A DNA stretch of 5,279 nucleotides from an uncultured Treponema sp. GTDB lineage: Bacteria; Spirochaetota; Spirochaetia; Treponematales; Treponemataceae. The stretch lies in assembly GCA_947165795.1 (NCBI GenBank), contig CAMVBP010000143.1, forward strand, positions 1-5,279. The letters run 5' to 3'. Shown here in pieces: positions 1-5,279 of the stretch (its first letter is position 1; the number at the start of each line of letters is the position of its first letter). The notes below the pieces were generated by a model that did not search any database, was not told the origin of the DNA, and worked only from the letters and a program-made list of their open reading frames with translations. Position numbers and translations under genes: made by a program.

Positions 1-588
1 GAATATTTTTCTACTGTAATTACAGTTACTTCTAAGCCTGTTCAAATGGTTCTGCTTTCTTACAACTCAACTGTAAGAGGCGCAAAACTAAAGGAACAAT
101 ATAAAGAACTTCCTAAAGAAGAGGTAATCTCCGAAAAGCTTTATCCTGAGGGAGTTTTAAGAGAAACTCCGCTTCCTTCAATTAATCTTTCGGGCGAAAT
201 GGACAAAAAAGAAGCCGATTTTTCTGAATCGACCGAATCAAAAACGAATTCTTTAATAACTAAAAATAAAACAAAAGAAAAACCTCTGTCTCAATATATT
301 TTTGAAGAAGATTTAATTTCGCCGGATGGCGGTGATGATCATTTGCTTTTTAATATTTTAAAGGATTATTTTGTCCAGCGAAAATATGAAGAAGCAGCGG
401 TTCAGTTACAGAGACTTGCCGGTACAAATATAAACGACAGTACAAGAAACCGCACATATTTTTATCTTGGTGAAGCTCAATATATGATGGGCCATTACGA
501 AGATGCCGTAAAAACCTTTGTAAAGCTTGAAAACGTTTATCCGGTTTTAATTAAAAAATGGCTGAACTCTTCGCTGGACAGACTTTAG
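1..588 (+). CDS. C-terminal part of a TPR-like protein of unknown function (5' truncated)
   Basis: The reading frame is open from base 1 and ends at TAG (586-588), so 195 residues are visible and the true start lies left of the window. The first Met codon (base 46) is probably internal, because coding continues upstream of it and I see no clear ribosome site. Residues 1-20 look like the end of a beta-rich domain. Residues about 35-105 are charged and low in hydrophobics (Lys, Glu, Ser, Thr), a likely flexible linker. Residues about 113-183 form two or three amphipathic helices of TPR type, including YFYLGEAQYMMGHYEDA followed by a VYP helix end. No catalytic motif or membrane segment is visible in this part. 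It runs convergent to the minus-strand operon and overlaps the last gene's stop codon. TPR regions usually mediate protein contacts; the partner and location are unknown. I do not recognise the family. Confidence is high that it is coding and moderate for the TPR call. Confidence 0.75.
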   Translation, partial: EYFSTVITVTSKPVQMVLLSYNSTVRGAKLKEQYKELPKEEVISEKLYPEGVLRETPLPSINLSGEMDKKEADFSESTESKTNSLITKNKTKEKPLSQYIFEEDLISPDGGDDHLLFNILKDYFVQRKYEEAAVQLQRLAGTNINDSTRNRTYFYLGEAQYMMGHYEDAVKTFVKLENVYPVLIKKWLNSSLDRL

Positions 589-2672
589 AAAATACTTCTA
601 AGTAAATCGAGTATTGCCGGGCGGTCAACAGCCTTCCTGATTTCTGTAATAAATTCTTCGCCGGAAACATTATTGTCTACAATTGTGTTTCCGTTTTCAT
701 CGGCATTTGGAACCGTATCCATTCCGGAATCATCTTTTTCCGGTATTGCAACGAGAACAACTTCATCATCAACATTGATTCTGTCGTAAAAACCTGCTTT
801 AGTTATTTGTGCTTCAGAAACCTCTTCGCCTGCTTTTGTAACTATTAAAGTTCCTACAACATCATCGTCTTTATAAAAAAGTCCTGTGCCGGAATCTGCT
901 GTTGTTAGTTTACTCTTACGTATGATTTTAAATTCAAAGTTTTCTGAAATATTTTCTGAACGGCCAAGATCTATTAAAACAGTTTTTCCATTACATGCAA
1001 GAATCTTTCCACGGACTGTAAGATTTTCCAGAATAGAATTTCTGAATCTTCTTAAAACTGTAGAAAGTCTGTTATTTCCTGTGGCATAGAATTTTTTATT
1101 ATCTGCCTCTACCCCGCTTCTTGCATTATACATTACGGAAGAAAGGCTTATATCGTCATCGCCTTCACTTGCAGAAACTATTATAAAATAATCAAAGGAA
1201 TTTTTTCTTGCATTCTGGAAGGCTTCCGAAAAGCTTTTTACCGGTGTAACCTGAGTTTTTACGCTTGTAATTGCAACGCCTGTAAATACATCTGAACATG
1301 CAAGGGCCGCCAGGCGCTGTAAGTCTGCATGTCTGAACGAAGCATCACTTGTCATATAAAAGACTGCAATATTCCATCTTGTTTTATCAAGATAGAAAGG
1401 TTCTATATTCCATTTTTTTGCAAGTGTATCCGAAAGAAGACTTTCATAAGCTTCAATTGTATCGCTTATGGATGTAGAAATATTGCCTTCATTCAAACTT
1501 TTAATAAACTGAAGCTGATCAAGATAATGCTCGTGCATTCCATTCAGTTCAAGAATATTTGCATAAGCTAAACGTGCAGCTGTATTTGAAGGGTTAAGAA
1601 TCAATGCCTTCTGATATTCGTAAAGAGAACCCGATTTATCATAACGGCTTTCGTATTGCTTTGCATTTTCCATATGGTAATTTGCCCAGACTGCACGTCG
1701 TGAATCATCTAAAGAAACATTTTCTTTTGCAGAAAGTTCAAGCATCATACGCATGAACTCATCCTGCGGCTGAATATTAAGGCCCGCATTCCAGGTTACG
1801 ACGGCATCTTCATGTTTGGAAAGCTTTTCCTGTGCAATTCCTTTTAAATACCATGCCAGAGAATTTGAACGATCCTGATAAATCAGATAATCGCACATAT
1901 CTATTACATCTTCGTTTCTGTTTTCCAGATACAAAATTGTTGCAAGCTGTTCATAGGCTTTGTTATAATCTGTTTTAATTTCTACAGCAATGCGCGCATG
2001 TTTTTCTGCAGTAGAATAATCACCCTTCATCATGTAAATAATTGATGCAAGGTAATGAACTTCGCTTTCGCCAGAATAATAAGACATAGCGCGTTTTAAA
2101 TAATTTTCTGCAAGAGAATAACGCTCTGTCTGAGCACAAAGCAATGCAAGCGAAAGGAGAGCTTTTCTGTTTGAGCCCTGACGTTTTAAAGCCATTTCAT
2201 ACTGTTTTTCCGCGCCTGAATATTTACCCTCAAAAAGTTCAAGCTCTGCAAGTCCAAAATGTGAATCTATATCGTTAGGATATTTTTTTAAAACTTCATT
2301 GAAAATTTCTTTTGCTTCGTCAAAGCGACCAAGAGAAATACAAATCATTCCTTTTAAATTTTGAATGTTTGAATTATTCTTTTCGTATTTTTCTGCATTT
2401 TCAAGATAAGAAAAAGCAAGGTCAAATTCTCCAAGCTTATAAGAACAGTCTGCAAGATGAAACCACGCATCGCTGAATGCCGGATTTATGCTTACAACTT
2501 CCATATAATACTGAGAGGCTTCATACCATTGTTCATCCTGTTCAAGAGAAACTGCCTTATTGTAAAGCGAAAGTGCCGACTGAGAATCCTGGGCAAAAAT
2601 TGAATAGGAACTAAAAACAAAAAATAAGGTTGAAATTATGCCTGCTTTTAATCTTCTTGAAAATTTATTCAT
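585..2672 (-). CDS. Exported multi-TPR protein with TolB-N/CsgG-like and FlgT-C-like C-terminal region (TP0648-like)
   Basis: The product has 695 residues. Residues 1-27 form a Sec signal peptide: basic start (NKFSRRLK), hydrophobic core, and likely cleavage at IFA|QD. There is no lipobox Cys, so it should be released into the periplasm. TPR-like helix pairs run from about residue 33 to 305 (for example LYNKAVSLEQDEQWYEASQYY and LAENYLKRA), and another group spans about 328-390. Residues about 430-550 look like an alpha/beta TolB-N/CsgG-type domain: WNIAVFYM strand, a helix, FSEAFQNARKNSFDYFIIVS, then TGNNRLSTVLRRF. Residues about 552-642 resemble the FlgT C-terminal beta domain (RGKILACNGKTVLIDLG, a later VVGTLIV strand with EEVSEAQI, and NVDDEVVLV). 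The C-terminus about 645-695 is acidic, then helical. The start is the ATG at 2672-2670, which overlaps the preceding gene by 8 bases and has AAGAGAG five bases upstream. A likely role is an envelope scaffold or assembly factor; that is inference. The domain calls are by eye. From memory it corresponds in position to TP0648. Confidence 0.88.
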   Translation of the reverse strand: MNKFSRRLKAGIISTLFFVFSSYSIFAQDSQSALSLYNKAVSLEQDEQWYEASQYYMEVVSINPAFSDAWFHLADCSYKLGEFDLAFSYLENAEKYEKNNSNIQNLKGMICISLGRFDEAKEIFNEVLKKYPNDIDSHFGLAELELFEGKYSGAEKQYEMALKRQGSNRKALLSLALLCAQTERYSLAENYLKRAMSYYSGESEVHYLASIIYMMKGDYSTAEKHARIAVEIKTDYNKAYEQLATILYLENRNEDVIDMCDYLIYQDRSNSLAWYLKGIAQEKLSKHEDAVVTWNAGLNIQPQDEFMRMMLELSAKENVSLDDSRRAVWANYHMENAKQYESRYDKSGSLYEYQKALILNPSNTAARLAYANILELNGMHEHYLDQLQFIKSLNEGNISTSISDTIEAYESLLSDTLAKKWNIEPFYLDKTRWNIAVFYMTSDASFRHADLQRLAALACSDVFTGVAITSVKTQVTPVKSFSEAFQNARKNSFDYFIIVSASEGDDDISLSSVMYNARSGVEADNKKFYATGNNRLSTVLRRFRNSILENLTVRGKILACNGKTVLIDLGRSENISENFEFKIIRKSKLTTADSGTGLFYKDDDVVGTLIVTKAGEEVSEAQITKAGFYDRINVDDEVVLVAIPEKDDSGMDTVPNADENGNTIVDNNVSGEEFITEIRKAVDRPAILDLLRSIF

Positions 2673-3453
2673 TATCGCTCTCTTGTTCAGAATTTTTAAT
2701 AACCTTTACAAGGTTAATTCTGTGACCTTCCATATCCTGCACAATAAAATCAAAGTTCTTCCATGATACCTTTTCATATTTTACAGGAACTTTTCCAAAT
2801 AAATCAAATACAAAACCACCAAGACTGTCAAAATCATCATCCGGGAATTTTGCATCAATAGATTCATTCAAATCATCAAGATTTGTTCTTGCATCACAAA
2901 GCCAGATATTTTCGCTGACGCAGATAATATCTTCTGCTTCTTTATCAAACTCATCCTGAATATCACCGACAATTTCTTCAATAATATCTTCCATTGTAAC
3001 AAGACCGGAAACTCCACCGTATTCGTCAATGGCAATCGCAATATGAAGATGACGTCGTTTGAATTCCCTGAGCAAAGAGTCTATTCTTTTAGATTCAGGA
3101 ACAAAAAATGCCTTTCTTACAAGTTTCTGCAAATCTATATCAACTTTATCTGCAAGGCATTTAATTAAATCCTTTACATAAAGAACACCAATTACGTTAT
3201 CTATTGAATCTGTGTAAACAGGAATTCGCGAATGACCGCTTGCAACTATTTTTGAAAATAATTCATTTTCACTCGTATCTGAAGAAATAAAATCTATGTC
3301 AATTCGGGGAACCATAACTTCCTTTACGGAAGTTTTAGATAAGTCTTCAACTCCCTGAATCATATCTCTTTTTTCTTCAATGAGAATTTTTTCCTGAATC
3401 TGTTCTTCTTCGCCTTCAGCTTCTGTTTTTTTCTTTTTCTTAAAAAAACTCAT
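2665..3453 (-). CDS. tlyC: CBS-pair / CorC_HlyC domain protein (TlyC/YbeX-type)
   Basis: This 262-residue protein has the compact CorC/TlyC form with no DUF21 membrane domain, so it should be cytosolic or membrane-peripheral. Residues 1-30 are strongly charged (FKKKKKT, then Glu-rich). The first CBS motif spans about 44-98 (VKEVMVPRIDIDFIS, HSRIPVY, VIGVLYVKDL). The second spans about 112-165 (AIAIDEYGGVSGLVTMEDI, then EEIVGDI). Both carry the family signatures. The transporter-associated CorC_HlyC domain fills about 175-252 (DDFDSLGGFVFDLFGKVP, then a VSWKNFDFIVQDMEGHRI strand pair). CBS pairs commonly bind adenine nucleotides. E. coli CorC/YbeX is tied to Mg/Co resistance and to ribosome function beside YbeY. 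The 'haemolysin' label from TlyC of Brachyspira is historical and should not be taken as evidence of toxicity. The ATG lies inside the YbeY stop (ATGA overlap), and an in-frame TGA at 3468-3466 fixes this start. It overlaps the next gene by 8 bases. Confidence 0.94.
   Translation of the reverse strand: MSFFKKKKKTEAEGEEEQIQEKILIEEKRDMIQGVEDLSKTSVKEVMVPRIDIDFISSDTSENELFSKIVASGHSRIPVYTDSIDNVIGVLYVKDLIKCLADKVDIDLQKLVRKAFFVPESKRIDSLLREFKRRHLHIAIAIDEYGGVSGLVTMEDIIEEIVGDIQDEFDKEAEDIICVSENIWLCDARTNLDDLNESIDAKFPDDDFDSLGGFVFDLFGKVPVKYEKVSWKNFDFIVQDMEGHRINLVKVIKNSEQESDNE
2678..2684 (-). promoter_or_regulatory. Shine-Dalgarno-like AAGAGAG for the TPR gene
   Basis: AAGAGAG sits five bases before the ATG at 2672-2670, inside the last codons of tlyC. 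Spacing is normal and the match to an anti-SD sequence is partial. It supports the chosen start, which also gives a proper signal peptide directly after it. Confidence 0.5.
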
Positions 3454-3959
3454 AATATAATTTTTTCATCCTTTAATTTCTGCAAAATATTTTCCTGGAT
3501 TTTAAGCATTTCACATTCAGGTTCTACACCCTTTTCTATATGTTCTTCTCCATGATCCATACCATTTAAATGCAAAAGTCCATGAACTAAAAGTCTTTTA
3601 AACTCGTTATCTTTATTCTCGTCAAAATAAATTGAATTTTCGAGTAAAGTTTCAAAACTTATTACAATATCACCAACGCATTTCCATTTTCCTTCTTCAT
3701 CTTCGTATTCGTCGCCGTTTTCAAAGGAAAGAACGTCTGTTGCGTTATCAATATTTCTGTAAGTTTTATTTAATTCTTTTATATAAGGGTTATCGCAAAA
3801 AAATACAGAAACTTCCTGATTGGTAAAACCAAGCTCTGACATTACTTTTTGAATAAAAGCTTCTATATTTTGCTGCAGGGAAGAAATTTTCTCAGAAATC
3901 TCCTTTGGAATTTCCATCTCTTCCATAAAAGAAATTAAAACCCTGTTTGTTACACTCAT
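3450..3959 (-). CDS. ybeY: Endoribonuclease YbeY (rRNA maturation factor)
   Basis: This is a single-domain UPF0054 zinc-dependent RNase of 169 residues, close to the usual 150-170. The zinc motif H-x3-H-x5-H is intact at H126, H130 and H136 (HGLLHLNGMDH). Upstream are the conserved LNKTYRNIDNATDVLSF (63-79, with Arg68 as the expected conserved basic residue) and GDIVIS (96-101). The family acts in the cytosol in 16S rRNA 3'-end maturation and 70S quality control. Residues 80-95 form an acidic loop before GDI. The chosen ATG overlaps the upstream HD gene as ATGA. A weak GGTGGG lies about 11 bases upstream, so initiation may rely on coupling. ATG codons at residues 12 and 15 are possible but would remove the NRVLISF strand that normally begins the fold, so the longer form is preferred. 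Its own stop overlaps the next ATG. Adjacency to a PgpH-type gene and a CorC-type gene agrees with the known ybeY context. Confidence 0.97.
   Translation of the reverse strand: MSVTNRVLISFMEEMEIPKEISEKISSLQQNIEAFIQKVMSELGFTNQEVSVFFCDNPYIKELNKTYRNIDNATDVLSFENGDEYEDEEGKWKCVGDIVISFETLLENSIYFDENKDNEFKRLLVHGLLHLNGMDHGEEHIEKGVEPECEMLKIQENILQKLKDEKIIL
3469..3474 (-). promoter_or_regulatory. AAAGGA ribosome-binding site at unusually long distance from tlyC ATG
   Basis: AAAGGA lies inside the end of ybeY with 15 bases between it and the tlyC ATG at 3453-3451, longer than the usual 5-9. No closer purine-rich match exists in the intervening A/T-rich stretch. A nearer ATG (3470-3468) is out of frame with tlyC. 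The in-frame TGA at 3468-3466 excludes an upstream start. Re-initiation by ribosomes finishing ybeY at the ATGA overlap therefore probably contributes. Confidence 0.45.
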
Positions 3960-5279
3960 GATTTTGTTCCCACCGAAGATGATTTTTTTGAAGTAGATTC
4001 GGCAGAACGCTGTGTTGCGCCTGTACGCGAAGCAGAAGCAGTACGTTGAACGCCTGTCTGCGAAGCAGGTACTTTTTTAGCAGGTGCAGAAGTACTCTGT
4101 GCAGGCTGAACTTTTTTTGCAGGCGCTGAACTCTGTACATTCTGGCTTACCTGAGAAGTCTGAGTGTTTGCAGAATTATTCGGATTACTGTCCGGATCTT
4201 TCTGATCAGGATATTCAATTCGGCTGTGGTAATAGCCTGCGAGCATCTGAACAAAAGAATCTTTAATTCTAGAAATATCGCGGAATGTTAATTCACAATT
4301 GTCCAGCTGGTTATGCTCTGCCTTTGCATTTATTAATGTCGTAATGAATTTTTCAAGACGTGTAACAGAAGGATTTTCCAGAGTTCTGCAGGCTGCTTCT
4401 ACAGTATCGGCAAGCATTACAACAGCAGATTCTTTTGTAGAAGGAAGCGGTCCCGGATAAGAAAAATCTTCCGGAGAAAGGCTCGGATCTTTTTCCTTTG
4501 CCATATTATAAAAATATGCAATTACACTTGTTCCGTGATGCTCGGCAATTACATCTATAACTACCTGAGGCAAATGCATCTGATGACCTTTTTCTACGCC
4601 TTTTCTTACATGGCTTTTAATTACAGAAGCCGAAAGTGTCGGGTTTATTTCGTCGTGTTTATTTTCGCCCTTCTGATTTTCTACAAAGTATTCAGGCTGT
4701 TCTATTTTTCCAATATCATGATAGTATGCGGCAACTCTTGCAACAAGAGCATTTGCACCTATCTGGCGGCATGCATTTTCTGCAAGCTGTGCAACCATCA
4801 TAGAATGATTGTATGTTCCGCTCGCCTGTATAAGCATCTTTTTCATTAATGGAGTATTCAAATCGCTCAAATCCATAAGGCGGAAAACAGAAGCTGTATT
4901 GAGCATAATTTCCAGCGGAGTTATAAGTCCAAGTGTTAAGATTCCGGAAATAAAGCCGTTTATTGCCATACCGATTACAAGCTTTGGAAGCTCGGAAATA
5001 ATGTCATTAAAAATAACAAAGTTAATGAGCATGAACACAATTTCCATAACGCTGAGCATAAGCGAAGACAAAACTAAATCTATACGGCGTTCAATTTTTC
5101 TTACAATTCCTGCAGAAGCTAAGCTTACGGTTAATGTAAAAATAAAGGTTTCTATCTGCCAGCCTGTAACATTTAAAACTCCAAGAGAAATAATAAATGA
5201 AAGAAGCACTGCAGAAAGATTACCATATAAAATTGCAACAAGCATTATACACAAGGCACTTGGAATTACTATACATATT
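3956..5279 (-). CDS. pgpH: PgpH/YqfF-type 7TM-HD phosphodiesterase, N-terminally truncated by the window edge
   Basis: The frame is open to base 5279, so 440 C-terminal residues are visible and the start is outside the window; the TTG at 5254 is an internal Leu, not a convincing start. Numbering from the first full codon, about five membrane segments lie at roughly 1-18, 20-38, 42-59, 68-90 and 99-119. These are followed by the LMDLSDLNTPLM linker and a cytosolic HD domain at about 150-350. Metal ligands of the HD set are all present: H158, H187-D188 (YYHDIGKI), H223 (SHV), H247-H248 (AEHHGT) and D291 (LADTVEAA). In Listeria and Bacillus this family hydrolyses c-di-AMP, so the likely role here is c-di-AMP turnover; substrate is inferred. 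The usual N-terminal extracellular 7TMR-HDED part is not in the window. The last ~85 residues are an unusual Ser/Ala/Pro/Lys-rich tail containing SAPAKKV twice. The stop (TGA 3958-3956) overlaps the ybeY ATG by 4 bases. Family call is very secure. Confidence 0.94.
   Translation of the reverse strand, partial: ICIVIPSALCIMLVAILYGNLSAVLLSFIISLGVLNVTGWQIETFIFTLTVSLASAGIVRKIERRIDLVLSSLMLSVMEIVFMLINFVIFNDIISELPKLVIGMAINGFISGILTLGLITPLEIMLNTASVFRLMDLSDLNTPLMKKMLIQASGTYNHSMMVAQLAENACRQIGANALVARVAAYYHDIGKIEQPEYFVENQKGENKHDEINPTLSASVIKSHVRKGVEKGHQMHLPQVVIDVIAEHHGTSVIAYFYNMAKEKDPSLSPEDFSYPGPLPSTKESAVVMLADTVEAACRTLENPSVTRLEKFITTLINAKAEHNQLDNCELTFRDISRIKDSFVQMLAGYYHSRIEYPDQKDPDSNPNNSANTQTSQVSQNVQSSAPAKKVQPAQSTSAPAKKVPASQTGVQRTASASRTGATQRSAESTSKKSSSVGTKS
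4070..4129 (-). repeat. Duplicated SAPAKKV coding unit in the HD protein tail
   Basis: Two 21-base units, 4109-4129 and 4070-4090 read on the minus strand, each encode SAPAKKV and are separated by 18 bases encoding QPAQST. They differ at the third positions of five codons (such as GCG/GCA and GTT/GTA) and at the first Ser codon, so the peptide is kept better than the DNA. This points to an old duplication or selection on the peptide rather than a recent slippage event. Two copies only. Confidence 0.7.

Noticed and set aside
591..615. Inverted repeat AATACT...AGTATT just past the plus-strand stop, considered as a terminator
   Set aside because: The stem is only six A/T-rich pairs with a 13-base loop and no T-run follows it.
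886..1571. Two plus-strand frames (886-1089 and 1329-1571) antisense to the TPR gene
   Set aside because: Neither has a clear ribosome site or a recognisable motif, and the opposite strand carries a continuous, domain-consistent gene.
2665..3453. Calling the CBS protein a haemolysin
   Set aside because: The name comes from TlyC-type annotation history; the visible domains are two CBS motifs and a CorC_HlyC domain, with no pore-forming or secretion signal.
3632..3826. Plus-strand 64-residue frame inside ybeY
   Set aside because: It is antisense to a gene with an intact catalytic motif and has no supporting signals.
3892..4140. Minus-strand 82-residue reading frame crossing the pgpH/ybeY junction
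   Set aside because: It lies out of frame over the low-complexity pgpH tail and the ybeY start, has skewed Leu/Arg/Gln composition typical of a shadow frame, and both overlapped genes have firm support.
4535..4849. Plus-strand 104-residue open frame rich in Phe/Tyr, looking like a small membrane protein
   Set aside because: It is antisense to the HD domain, whose metal ligands are intact. Its hydrophobicity and Cys/Tyr content follow from reading codons of the real gene backwards.
5252..5254. TTG considered as the start of the HD gene
   Set aside because: The frame is open and hydrophobic up to the window edge, and the family needs further N-terminal membrane and extracellular parts, so this codon is internal.

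Overview
The window is almost entirely coding, AT-rich bacterial DNA. It holds a four-gene minus-strand operon facing one plus-strand gene that enters from the left edge. The minus-strand order is PgpH-type membrane HD hydrolase, YbeY, CBS/CorC_HlyC protein (TlyC-like), then a secreted TPR protein. From memory this matches the TP0651-TP0650-TP0649-TP0648 neighbourhood of Treponema pallidum. With the AT-rich composition and protein style, this suggests a spirochaete, most likely a host-associated or rumen/gut-type Treponema. The taxonomic call is inference; no rRNA or other marker is present.

Layout, left to right. Bases 1-588 (+) are the 3' part of a gene whose start lies outside the window; its product ends in a TPR-like helical repeat region. 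It meets the minus-strand operon tail to tail, and the two stop codons share bases 585-588. Bases 585-2672 (-) encode a 695-residue exported protein: signal peptide, about ten TPR-like repeats, and a C-terminal region that resembles TolB-N/CsgG-like and FlgT-C-like folds. Bases 2665-3453 (-) encode the two-CBS protein, 3450-3959 (-) encode YbeY, and 3956-5279 (-) encode the C-terminal 440 residues of the HD hydrolase, whose 5' end is beyond the right edge. No gene-free stretch of even 30 bases exists, so promoters, terminators and RNA genes have no room except inside genes. I saw no RNA gene, mobile element or CRISPR.

The four minus-strand genes overlap at every junction (4, 4 and 8 bases), so they are very probably one transcript with translational coupling, with the promoter to the right of the window. 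Functionally the operon joins probable c-di-AMP turnover (HD hydrolase), rRNA maturation and ribosome quality control (YbeY), a CorC/YbeX-type protein linked in other bacteria to Mg/Co handling and ribosome function, and an uncharacterised periplasmic TPR protein. The first three are ordinary conserved housekeeping genes. The least explained parts are the basic, repetitive C-terminal tail of the HD protein, the C-terminal half of the TPR protein, and the partial plus-strand gene. I see no clear novel defence or mobile system here.
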